From Adineta ricciae (taxonomy: Eukaryota; Rotifera; Eurotatoria; Adinetida; Adinetidae): 64,000 bases of DNA. Location of the stretch: the NCBI GenBank assembly GCA_905250025.1, contig CAJNOJ010000213.1, positions 118,111-182,110 on the forward strand, given 5' to 3'. Of this stretch, positions 23,792 through 34,955 are shown piece by piece. A program made the position numbers and the translations under genes. Each line of letters starts with the position of its first letter. The stretch's first letter is position 1. The notes below the pieces were generated by a model that saw only the letters and a list, made by a program, of their open reading frames with translations, was not told the DNA's origin and did not search any database.

Positions 23792-26700
23792 TTAATATTG
23801 TTTCAATTTCGCTTGACCAAGAAAGTATGCCAACACTCGATCGATAACATATGCTAAAACGACATCACCAAGCACAACATAAAAAACAATCAGCCGCATC
23901 TAAAACGAGAGAAAACTATCGATGAAGCGAGCGACGTAGCCGACTATTCATTCTTACATCGTCAGGAATAAGTACAATTTGAAATTGTTCTGTAAGTTGT
24001 GGAAGTAGATTGAAAATAAGACTGATAACAAGTGAAAATGAAAAGACGATGCTATAGAGAAGTGGCTTATTCGAACGAAGACTCTCCATGAATGGGTGGC
24101 CCTGCAAAACATGAAGAAAATTCCGGATTGATTTTCATTGAGTCGTCTTACTTGATAGTTTACAGCAAATGTCGCTATTTGTAGAGTTACCGACATGATA
24201 TAAACACATGAATTGACTAGATTCGGCGAAAATTCCGCTTCTAGATCAGCAAATTCTTCCGTTCTAGAATTTAGATCAGAAAATTATATTTTCGTTTCCG
24301 ATGAAAAGATCTCATCGTCGTACTTTGGTGGAATTCTTTTATGTGCTTCATTGACAACAAAGATTAACGCTGTTAAATGTATCGCAAATTGTCCCAGAAC
24401 CGATATTAACGTATATAGATTGAATATATTTGGCAGTGGTCGTTCCCGAGCCAATGTTTTCAATGGCTAAAAGAGAAATAGAGGTAAATTACTTCGTCAG
24501 CGACTCTAATCTTTGTCACAATATCATTCTTTCTTTTTCTTTCAAGACAAAAAGGTTACATCATCCGAAGTATTTACCTTCGATCTTGATATGAACAAGA
24601 AACAGCCAGCTAATAAAAGACCTTGAAGCGTATGTTGTCCATCACTAAACTTGATTCCATCAAGATAGAGTACACTTAAACTATAGGCGAGGATCAATGC
24701 ATTTAATGCGAGGATTTTAAACATTTGTAATGTTGTTACGAGTGTACAACGACCTTGTTTGATGATATGACAAACTAGAAGAGAGTTAATGTGAAGAGGA
24801 AAAGTTTTGATATGAGAATGTACCGCATTGAATTGTCGATGTGCGGGATGTAAATGGCGCGGCTATGGATGCATCGCCAAGTCGAACGATGGTTTGTTCA
24901 TTCTCGTCCATTTGTTTGTAAAGTTCTTCGATACGTTTCTATAACCAAGACGAAACCATTATTGGTAATTAAACCTCAATTCTAGTTTACTTTCGTTTGT
25001 TCTCGAGCACGCTGCGCTGCTTCTGCTGGCGTAAGAGCTTGTGGCTGGGGTGAAGCTGTTGCCACTACCGGTGGTTGCACATTGCTGGCAGATGTTGTCG
25101 TATTCTCTTGTTGTTGTTCTGCTCGTTTAGCAGCAACACCGGCCAATAGAGCCACACCTTGAACATTTTCAACTCTATCACGAAATCACATTTAACATTC
25201 TACTTACCAACATGTGCGTGTTTAAGTGCGGCAACATCATTCGTACCATCACCACACATCAGTGTAACAAAGCCAAGGTTGTTCAATTTGATGACCACTT
25301 GTTCCTAATTGGATTGAGATATTCATAGAATGTACGAAATACAGGAAACCTATACCTTTTGCTTTGGTGATACACGAGCAAAGACTTTCACATGAGGCAT
25401 TATGGCATTTAAAAACGAAGTTGGTAACGTACTAAGATGTGCCAAACCCTACAGAATAGAAGAGAATAGACAAGAAGTATTCAATGTGCAACAAGTTTAC
25501 TTCTCCAGTGACACAAAGATCGTATTCTCCCGTCAAATCTCGCATGTTCGATGGCTGTATTGGTAAATTCTTATCTTTATTCACTGATTCCCATTTCCAT
25601 GCACTTGTGTCTAAATCAATTCATTTCATAGTCGAATACTTCCTTTCAAACGTTCACATACCAGCAGTCGGAGCCGTGAGAACCAACAATGGTTTGCGTG
25701 TAAAGTGTAATTCTTTTGCTACATGGCAAGCAGTCAATGGATTGTCACCTGTGATCATCGTTAACTGAAAGAAAAATGGTTCGATTCAATTATCGAAAAC
25801 AAATCATCAACGAACATGGTGAGAAGAATGACGAAGTTCTCGAATCATTGCTTTCGAATCCGGTTTCAATGGACATGACAGTACTACAAAGCCACAAAAA
25901 TCCAAATCGCATTCCACGGAACTCCGTGTTGGATACTGTTCTCGTAACTAAAGTAAAACGTCAGTGCGGAATTCAAATTCAAAGCAACATACTTGTTGGT
26001 TCGACAGTACTCCAAGTGATCGATGTCCTAATGCCAGCACACGTGCTCCTTGTCTTGATAATCGTAAATAAATTTCATCGTAACGATCAGGTATTTTGCT
26101 GAACTAAAAATACACAAACAAAATCGAATTGACTTATTTTCATGTTGAAAAATATTTTTGTGCACTCAGATATGTTTACATAACAATCTTCGTTGTCGAA
26201 ATCGTTTTGTTTTTCGACTCAGAGTGGTGCATGGTAAAATCATCATTATGCACGAATATTGTTTTATTTTTCTTTTCGTACGTCAACTTTCTCTGACATA
26301 CATTTCATTTCATTCAATGGCTCTCCGACTGAAGAATCAAGTTTATGGGCAAATTCGTGTCAAAGATGATCAACCGAGGTTCACGGGCGATGAAATTCTC
26401 TACACTTTCGTTCGAGAATCTCATCAACACGATGCCGATTGTACTGAATTAGGATCAAAAACAATTCAACTACATCGAGGACAGGCAATGCCAATTTATT
26501 TCCAGTGTTTCTACAATCCTAAGCAAGCACATATGAATTTCGAGGAAATTAAAGCGGTTCCCGGCGGTCTGACTATATCTGCGACAATCGAACGCAATGA
26601 CGAGATACTCTACATAAACAACATTAACACGCCACTTCTTGATCATATCGATATTCAATTAGTTAAACATGAATAACGTGAAAAATGGAATACGTCAGCT

Positions 26701-29631
26701 CAGTGTTTGAGTATTATATGTTTGTAAATCATTATCTTTCATTTTGTATGAATAGCAAATCATCCTCCGTATTTCCATTTTGTTTTGAAAGGAAAAAGTA
26801 AATAAATTCTAAACGCACGTACCATCGGTTTCAGTGTTTCCGGTGCTCCTTTGACGGCAACGATGTAGGTTATTTCATTGCTCGAAGGCGATGGACTTTG
26901 TCCAGCAATAACTGACATACGCTTCAAAGCACTGAGGAAATGATAACGTTGAACTATTTGCCAGCGTCCCGCACGACCTTTCACAGGCGTGACTGTATCG
27001 CCCCGTGTAACTGTCCATTCCAATGCATTCAATGTCGCTTTTTCTAATGGATCACCAATGATTTCTCCGTCGAGATTAGCTAATGCATGACAGGTCAAAA
27101 GAACTTGCTTCACAGGTGATTGTACATCGATTTTTGCTAATGAAACGGGATCATCAGAACTAGAATACATAGAAATGTTCCATTAAATACAGAAGAACGC
27201 TGAGAGTAAACTTTACTTTTGTATTCCAGCAACACCTTCTACAACGAGATCGTCACTTGTCAATGTGCCAGTTTTGTCAAAGCAACATATGTCAACTTTT
27301 CCGGCAAATGGGATGCGGAATGGTTCAGTACAATAGATAACTAAGAAAGAGTATCGTAGGTCAAACATGAAGCGTTTCGCAGATGAGAATCACTTACGAA
27401 GTTTAACTAAGGCAATCAAAGATGTGTTCACCGCAAGCGATAATTCAATTGGTAGTTCCGGTGGAACGACAGACGTCAAGATCAATGTACATTCAATGAA
27501 TAATTTGTAACGATTACGTCTGGGATCTTTTGTACCTAGAATCGAATAAGTCTTAGTATTGGATTTCGATTAAAATTTAGAAACATTCCGTCAGTGACTC
27601 TAATCTTATGAGATTTCTCATTTTCATTGAATCAAAAGACTTTTTTATCCATCATCCGAAATGTTCTATTTGATTGATTATTTACCTTCGATCCAAACGT
27701 ACGATGCTGCAACAATGGCAAAGATAAGAAGAAATAAGATAAAGAGAAAGGTTTCTAAATTGTTTGCCGTCACTCGTTTAACACTGTATAAGATCGTTTT
27801 CAATAATTTGCCTTGGGATGTACTAAAACCAGTTCGAAGCGCATAAGCAATACAACCATTGTCACCCGCTAGAAGAAAACAATGTCTTGCGATGAAATGT
27901 ATCAACAAGTGAACTACCTTTCATTCCACCTTGCATCTTTGCTGGTGGGGTATGTTGAACAATTCTTGTGCCAGCTGATAACACATGTAATTTTGCATGA
28001 CGTTCAAAATCGAACACTGTACTTTCATCGGCATTTTCAATTGGTTCCTAAAAGCAAACGTAAGAAATTAATCTCCTCATACAGATCGAATTTATCAACA
28101 CTAATTGACAGTCAGTACGTCAATGAAATACAAAAATACATAATCATCGGAGACAATCTTCTTACTTTCATTTGTGGTATGGATTCGCCTGTTAACATGG
28201 ATTCATCGACAATGCATTGTCCACGTAGGAGTAACATATCACAAGGTAATGGATTGTTTTCATTACTTCGGAGAATGGAACATAGATCACCCGGTAGAAT
28301 ATCTGTTGTGTCAATTTTGATCCATTTTCGTTGACGATAAACATTGATTTTGTACGGCTGATTACCCATTTGACGAATCATAGCCATGTTACGTTTCTGC
28401 TGTTGAACTAATGTTATCTCGAAGATGATCAACATAAATAATGTCAATAAACTGTAGTACCTAAAAACCAAGAAAAACGAAACAATTTCGTTAGTTTTTG
28501 TTTTCTGCAGCAGTTCTCAGTTGAAATGGGTTTAGAATCGTGTTTATCGATCATTCTTTTATCTGAAGACCGTCGTTGGATTCATCCTTGAACTGTACAC
28601 TTTATATTTTCTGTATTCAGATTATACTAGGATAGAAATTCTCCTCACATCAAGATTTGATCGGAGTGGTGCATGTAGAATCATCATCATGACAGAAAAT
28701 ATCCTCTTTCACAAGATAAGTCGGACTTACCAATATTCATCCAAACACCAGAGTAGAACGCAAAATACTTGAAAGACGAAAAAGGGTGCCGTTGCTCGTT
28801 CAATAAATAAGTCGATAAACTTCGGAATATCAATCACCATTCTAACAACAACGAAATGTAGGATACGTGAATATTCACAAGAATTTGTTTACTTATTAAG
28901 TCCAAAATTCCATATTCCTTGATCGATTTCGTCTTGAGTTTGATAACCTTTTGATTGGAGATATGATTGAAATGAGTTTGATAATGGATAGTCAATGGTT
29001 TTGAACGTCTTCTTTTCGCTTTCGTCGTAGATATATCGACATTTTTGAAAAATAAACCATGATTGTTCACGATGGTCATGGGGATTCTAATTGAATCAAT
29101 AACACTGCGAAGATTTTTTAAGCTAATCTCTTACTTTTCCATGATGAAGTGAAACCATTTCTGAATAACCATTGTTTGCTGTTGGTTTTACAACAACGAG
29201 TTCAGCTTTCCACGGATCTTTTTCCTTGAAAATCAAACATCGATGATACTTAGACGAGAGAAAAACAATAGCAACGTTCTTACAGGTATACATTGCATGA
29301 ATGCACGTATTTCCACAAACCAGTAACAAAACAGACATGTAATGATTTGTAGAAGTGCAATGATGACAGTAACAATCATTCCTAATTCGGGATATTCTCC
29401 TAGACCGAAATGAAAGGCCCATACGGAGAACCATATAGCATAGAGGACGAAGAAAGGTCCTATGTTTAAGTGTAAATGATAATTTTTGGAGCGGTATAAC
29501 GATATGGAATAAATATCATCGTTGAATGGAACAGATCCAATTTGATTTGATTTTCGAGATGATGAGATTAAAGTCTAAACTGAATGAATAAGAAATTGAA
29601 CTAAAGGGAGAGAATTCGCGTTTACCGTCAT
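23792..29631 (-). CDS. ATP13A1: P5A-type ATPase ATP13A1 (ER transmembrane-helix dislocase)
   Basis: P5A ATPases of the ER membrane extract misinserted mitochondrial tail-anchored and signal helices. The gene runs on the minus strand through about 20 exons, from ATG at 29629-29631 (first exon codes only Met-Thr) to a stop at 23792-23794. Motifs in order: [14 protein letters not shown] in the N-terminal membrane part; [57 protein letters not shown]; the P5 signature [17 protein letters not shown]; the phosphorylation motif [15 protein letters not shown]; the nucleotide-domain KGAPETL; and [18 protein letters not shown]. The C-terminus ends LGQAKLKQY. One 719-base intron (26104-26822) contains an antisense gene. 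Confidence 0.94.
26317..26676 (+). CDS. YbaY/YscW-family-like protein nested in an ATP13A1 intron
   Basis: Open frame of 119 aa from ATG at 26317, lying antisense and wholly inside the ATP13A1 intron 26104-26822. It contains [40 protein letters not shown] and [19 protein letters not shown] followed by NTPLL. This order of strands, with the closing I-E-x-N-D-x-I-L-Y-I-N-x-x-x-T-P motif, is that of the YbaY/YscW-type small beta-barrel domain. Bacterial members are lipoproteins; this copy has no signal peptide from this start. The open frame continues upstream to 26158 with hydrophobic, low-quality sequence. Function is unknown. Confidence 0.6.
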   Translation: MALRLKNQVYGQIRVKDDQPRFTGDEILYTFVRESHQHDADCTELGSKTIQLHRGQAMPIYFQCFYNPKQAHMNFEEIKAVPGGLTISATIERNDEILYINNINTPLLDHIDIQLVKHE

Positions 29632-29910
29632 GTTAAAAATTCTACAATTTTAACCGTATCATAATTCGAAATCAACAATGGAGGAACTGATGATAAATAG
29701 TTCGGGTAAGATGCTCTTTTTTGAATGGTTAAAATTGAAGACACCAATCGAGAGTTGTCTCCTATACGATATCATGCCTCTCTGAGGTCAACTAGCGACC
29801 TCTTTCAAATGGAGTCGCAAGATAGTAAATACAAACGAAATGCTTGTTTAGAGAAATTTATATTTCTAATAAGTTATCTACGATGCTAAATAACAAGCAA
29901 AAAAGACATT

Positions 29911-31873
29911 CTAAATTGCTTCACACAAGAATCGATAGTTTCGTTGACAATCGTCAGCGTATAAACCACATGATGTGAGTGTTACACAAATGCGATTCGT
30001 ATCGTTGGTAGTCTCCTCTCTTTGCGAACACCAAAGATCGGATTTGTTCAGTTGGGCGACTTTGCCAGTATCGAACCAATAGAAGTCCTTTGGCGTGGAT
30101 GCAGATGTAACACGTTGTTTCGGCATATCGATTTGATTTGTCAAACCAATCCAGTAGAAGTAATCCAATTGTTCACCATCGTCTTCTTCGATCAAACTAG
30201 TTTTCAGTAATTCGATATCAGTAAGGTTAAGATTGGATACTAATTTCATCGAATAATCCGACTGTCCATCGAGAGAATTGTCATCTCGGCAGAAATCAAT
30301 CGTTTCCATCCATGAGGATTTGTGATTTGACAAACGAAAACAACGACTACCGATTGATAAGTCTTTACATGAGAGACAACGAGATGAATTTGTCGACCAA
30401 AACCAGCGTATCGCACACGTACAACGGTCATTTCGACATTTCAACGATGCGTTATTCAAATTACAATCGTCATCTGTTAAACATGATTTACCATACAATT
30501 GAACATCGTTTGCTACGGTATTCGATAACGGCAGTTTAAGACTACCGAAACCATTGATCGAGTGAATGTCAATGGCTGATACATTCTGACTTGGTGTTGT
30601 TGTAAGAATTGTTTGATTGTTTGTCAGCACAGAGCTTTCAAGATTATTGACGAGCACGTCGAGGGCATTGACAAACTTCCTATAAATGAAAAAGGTAACT
30701 CTCCAACAGAGATCATAGCAACTTTACCGTAATGCATATTTGTCTGGTAAGGAATCGTCCTGTTTCTCGTCTAATTTCGAACACGAGAACATCGTTGCTA
30801 TGTCAGTCATCGTTTTATTGAAGAGAATCAAAGTCGATTGTTGATCGTACTGTTGATAGCTGATTGTCTTTGTCATCAACTGCCGAAGGATATTTCGTAC
30901 GTAGAATGTATCGAGGATAAATTCTTGATCAGTTAATTCACAATTTACATAGCATGTGATTCGCCGGGGCGTTATGCGTAAGAAAATCATCGTTGTCGAT
31001 GATACATCCTGCGATGCGCCATCGGAGCGCAGAAGATCGGCTGATTTGTCCACGTAGAGAAGAAATTGCGTCCGATTCTTGTTATCGAATCGAATGTGAA
31101 AGAGTCGTTCTCTAGGAAAATATCGAATAAAGAATTGAAATTGTGGTATATAGAGAATTGTCTGGAAATTCGTATTATTATCTTCTTTAGGAGTGATATC
31201 TGGTTTGTAAACGATAGTCAGCGAATCTGTAGACAGCTGGAGTGATGAATTTGGATCGGAATGGCGTCTGTGATAAGTAAACTACGCTGAAAATCGATTC
31301 TTTGAGAAGTTACTCCTACCGTGGTTGTTGTTGAACTTTTTCGATTACTTGTTGTATCTTTCGAATCAATGGTTTTCCAATTACATTTGTTTTATTTTCG
31401 GTACTTTGCATACGACAACTAAATTTTTCGAATATATCTCGTTGATAATCGTCTTCTGGTGCTAATTGAATATGCTGAATTCCTTCCGCGAGATCATGGA
31501 CTTCGAATGTTAACTTTTGGTCAATGAAGTCTGTTGAGTAGAACAAATATGAGTCCATTAGTTTGCAATTGACATAACTTTCAACTTTCATGGATTGTCG
31601 AACAGCAAGAAATATCAGATGATTGAATGTGTTCGACAAAAGGTCAGCTCGTTCGATGCTTAACTGAATTGTTTGTTTGTTTTGATTAAGTTGAATAGTA
31701 ATCGAGTGTTGATACGACGAGAGAGCAAATGAGAGATTTGTCTGATTGACTGGCGAGGAAAGAAGTGTAAATAATGAGGTATAAAATCCCGGAAATTGAT
31801 ATCGATCAAAGACAAACCAGTGTTCAGTGCTTGATGATAAACTGACTAAGATCAGTACTAGGAGAAATCGCAT
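29911..31873 (-). CDS. Secreted modular protein: two TSPN/LamG-like domains plus C-type lectin domain
   Basis: Exons 31320-31873, 30728-31267 and 29911-30679 join in frame to 620 aa. MRFLLVLILVSLSSS is a signal peptide, so the ATG at 31873 is preferred over upstream in-frame codons. Residues about 20-180 and about 200-360 are two related domains of thrombospondin-N/laminin-G style (SFALSSYQHSITIQL, VESYVNCKLMDSYLF; FIRYFPRERLFHIRF, ITCYVNCELTDQEFI). The Cys between the strands is conserved in both. After a Ser/Thr/Asn-rich linker comes an EGF-like Cys cluster (KSCLTDDDCNLNNASLKC). A C-type lectin-like domain closes the protein (CFRLSNHKSSWMETIDFC, YWIGLTNQ, LWCSQRE, RFLCEAI). It is likely extracellular. 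The exact domain assignment of the first two modules is tentative. Confidence 0.7.
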
Positions 31874-32233
31874 GATTTGCGTCGATGTGTTCAATATTGC
31901 AGTAATAACGTAAATGATACGAAATAAACTGAGTGAATTTCGATCTACACGAGAGCTTAGAATGAATGAACAGACAAATTGTGTGTACGAATCGATATTT
32001 GATATGCACAAGACAATATCGCTGATTTTAACAAATAAGAAAGAAACGATTAGAATAAATCGAAAAGTGAAGTGAAGCTGTCGTTCTAGATTTGTTCAAC
32101 AAACACGATTTTAGGTCAATTTTGTGAGAGTGACCAGTAGTACATTTATCGATCTACAGTGATTTTTGTCTTTTTTTTTATTCTTGAAGATAAGATTTAA
32201 TTCAAAATGAATATTTACATCGAGCGAAAACAA
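31874..32233. other. Intergenic region
   Basis: 360 bases. The frame upstream of the lectin signal peptide is open to about 32011, but it has no start context better than 31873. No other content seen. Confidence 0.4.
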
Positions 32234-32854
32234 TCAAACTTTTTCGTAGGCAGGAGGTAGTGTCAATTGCTGCTGAGAACTTCTCAATTTGTAGAGGCCA
32301 GATCCTCGGTATTTTCTTGTGCGAACATACCATTTGCCTTCGAACTGATTGGCGAATCTATTCCATTCCAATTGTATGATTACATTGTGTCCTAAGTTTT
32401 GTCGAGGATCGCCAGTGCCTAACTGATAGGTTTTCGTGATGCCAATGCGACGCGTTTGCGTTGAATAGAAGCCATGAAGTGTGTACATACCAATATCATC
32501 GAAGCCTGATCCTGTCACTTCGAATCTCATGTTGTCGAACGATAGATTGATAAAATGAGGACCGTGCTGCTTGTTATATTGAAAATATTCGCATTCCCAA
32601 AGGCCAGATTGAAAAAGATGTAGGTCAATCACTTTAGTTTCGTTATTTTCGGCTTTAGAGGCATGAACGTATTTTGCATTTGATCGTCTTGGTCGACCTA
32701 CACAGCAGCAGTAGATCGGTAAGAATATCAACAAGAAAAAAACACCGAATGCTCCGAAAGCACCACTACCACCTCCACCGCCGCCTCCACCCTGACATTC
32801 AATTGCGCTCACGAGAAAAGAAATGGAAAACAAGACCTGTGTGAGAAACGACAT
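32234..32854 (-). CDS. Type I membrane protein with poly-Gly linker and C-terminal PPxY motif
   Basis: 206 aa from ATG at 32854 (the frame extends to a GTG upstream). The signal peptide MSFLTQVLFSISFLVSAIEC is followed by eight consecutive glycines. A hydrophobic segment (FGAFGVFFLLIFLPIYCCC) then acts as a membrane anchor. About 150 cytoplasmic residues follow, forming a beta-rich domain (GLWECEYFQYNKQHGPHFIN, GMYTLHGFYSTQTRRIGITK, GKWYVRTRKYRGSGLY). The protein ends LPPAYEKV; PPAY is a WW-domain ligand of the kind that recruits NEDD4-type ligases. The extracellular part is almost nothing, so it may serve as a membrane-anchored adaptor. No family recognised. Confidence 0.6.
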   Translation of the reverse strand: MSFLTQVLFSISFLVSAIECQGGGGGGGGSGAFGAFGVFFLLIFLPIYCCCVGRPRRSNAKYVHASKAENNETKVIDLHLFQSGLWECEYFQYNKQHGPHFINLSFDNMRFEVTGSGFDDIGMYTLHGFYSTQTRRIGITKTYQLGTGDPRQNLGHNVIIQLEWNRFANQFEGKWYVRTRKYRGSGLYKLRSSQQQLTLPPAYEKV

Positions 32855-33652
32855 TGTATTTGTAACAAACAGCAACACTTCGTGTAAAAGCCGTGGGTTT
32901 GGTCTCCAGTAGTTTTGAAAAAATATATATATACATGTGATATCTACTACTCATAATCACATGAGTCACTATCTCTTTCGATGTCACTCTTATCTCCGTG
33001 GTGTATCATCAAAGGGGTTTAGCAAACATGAAAATTTAAAGTATTTTGAATTAGTTCCGAAGGTTGAGAATGTCATTTAGAGCACACATCGTGGAGCGAA
33101 ATGTTCGATTACAAGAATAAGAATATTCAACGGTATACTGAAATGTAGGAGTGAAATCTCCTTCATGTTCTAAAAAATATCAGTTTTATTCATTTTATTT
33201 ATAATTGATTCGATAAGTAGAATTATATCAACTGTTTAGCGATAATATCAAGCAGAATGACAGGATCATCATCATCATGTTCTTTCTAATCGACAGTAGA
33301 CATATGGTACTTTGTTATCTGGATGAAATTTGTCAAGGATTTGAATCCATGCTTTCTGATTCATTTATCCGATGAGGATCAGTCGATAAAAAACGAAGAG
33401 AAGAAGAAATAAATTTTTAGTTTTAGCAACAGTTTTTCGCTCATTTACTCGTATGTGCAGTCATTCATTTATGAGTATGGACTTTTGAGAACTTTCAAGT
33501 TAACAGAAAAAGTGTAATTACTGAATATTCAAATTATTTATTAGATAAATAAACAGAGGAAAGTAGTTATTGATGTTTTTACATTCAATCTTGGGTTAAA
33601 AAAAGTTTCACATTGCATCTCCACAAAAAAAACTTGCAATAGAACATATTGA
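32855..33652. other. Intergenic region
   Basis: About 800 bases, AT-rich, between two co-directional membrane-protein genes. A TA-rich stretch lies near 32925-32935. No coding content seen. Confidence 0.5.
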
Positions 33653-34312
33653 TTAATTGCGGAGAACATTGGGTCCGGCGGATGTTCTTGCTCGTTTTTG
33701 TGCATTGCTGACGACAACCAGACTGGCGATTGTATGGGCAACCGCTACGATAAATAAAATTAAGATAGATATCTTCAAATTGGTTGCTAAGCTATAATCA
33801 CAATAGTACCAATAGACATATGTAGAACATCGAGTGGATGTAGCTAGATTAACAATAGAGAGAATCAAAGCTAAAATGCCTAGGGAAAGATCAACAACCA
33901 AGAATCGGGAAATATGTTCCAGAACGTACGATGTCCGGCATGATGCGACTAGCATAAGGATACCGGTGATAAAAAAGAAAACACCTGTCCAAATTCCTCG
34001 ATAATAGGTGGAATATGAATTGGTAATGATAGCTATTTCTAGGCCGAAACCCAGTACTGACCATATTAGATAGAATATGCCAGAAATGACAAGATATGTT
34101 TTCAAACCGGATGTAAGTGGTGTAGGCACGAAATTAGCCCATCGACGGTAGGGCATAGGTTGTGAAACAATAACCGATTGATGGTACGTTGGTTGTTGTC
34201 CAGGATAAACTGCACCGGGTGGTGGATATTGTGGGTAAGGTGGAGGTTGATTCATTGGTGGATATTGGTTTGCATAGTTATTGAAGCCCTGCTTGTTAGG
34301 ATCGTTATACAT
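33653..34312 (-). CDS. Four-pass membrane protein with Pro-rich N-terminus
   Basis: 219 aa from ATG at 34312 (MYNDPNKQG); the frame continues to a GTG but no better ATG exists. The N-terminal 60 residues are Pro/Tyr/Gln-rich with PPPYPQYPPPG, containing PPxY-like WW ligands. Four hydrophobic segments follow: TYLVISGIFYLIWSVLGFGL, IWTGVFFFITGILMLVASC, FLVVDLSLGILALILSIVNL and LKISILILFIVAVAHTIASL. A Cys-containing loop (CSTYVYWYYCDY) lies between TM3 and TM4. The topology matches CD20/MS4A- or TMEM-type tetraspan families, but I cannot assign one. The tail is short and basic. Confidence 0.65.
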   Translation of the reverse strand: MYNDPNKQGFNNYANQYPPMNQPPPYPQYPPPGAVYPGQQPTYHQSVIVSQPMPYRRWANFVPTPLTSGLKTYLVISGIFYLIWSVLGFGLEIAIITNSYSTYYRGIWTGVFFFITGILMLVASCRTSYVLEHISRFLVVDLSLGILALILSIVNLATSTRCSTYVYWYYCDYSLATNLKISILILFIVAVAHTIASLVVVSNAQKRARTSAGPNVLRN

Positions 34313-34955
34313 GATTTCGATGGTCTCACCGGATTGAAACTTGATTTCGTGGTAGAACACTGCGTTACCGCGCAGTTTTTATATACTTTTTACAATCGTA
34401 GATAAATTGAATCATACAATGACGTATGCTGTTGTTTTTTGATATCGCATAGGTAACAGGTGATAACTGTCATGAGTAAACGTTTGTTCTCTAATCTTCT
34501 TTTTCAAGAGGTAGACGATAATGATGCATCTCATGTAGAGGCTTCTCGCATTGCAAGAATATTCGTTCCTGTGTCGAGCACTCTGCTAACAATCTCTGAG
34601 TCAATTTGATAAACAATTTGCCCGTGAGAAGAAACGACGAGTGATACGTTGAAGATTTTCATACGAACAAATTATAAATAATGCGATCAACATGAATAAT
34701 CCTGAAATTTTCATTTGTAGTTGCATGTACACACCTATGGATGAAAAACTGGCAACTATTTCAGTTATGAATCGTTCGAATCGGCGTCGCAAGATTGGAT
34801 GCCTTTAAGATTGAGTCAAACACATCGGTAATATGAGAGAATTTCTTACATATTCATGATTAAGTATCAAATATGTTAACAAAAATAGTTTTTGCTTGTG
34901 ATTATATAAAGAAGATTAAGATTAAGCATATATATTCAAATACCACTCTGTGAGT
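34313..34955. other. Intergenic region
   Basis: About 640 bases. A TATATA box-like sequence at about 34378 lies 65 bases upstream of the tetraspan start on the minus strand. The short open frame at 34601-34792 has one hydrophobic stretch but no support. Confidence 0.45.

Noticed and set aside
25201-25260. ATP13A1 hinge motif reads KHAHVG where human has KHADVG
   Set aside because: As I recall, yeast Spf1 (also P5A) has AHVG at this place, so His is a family variant, not damage.
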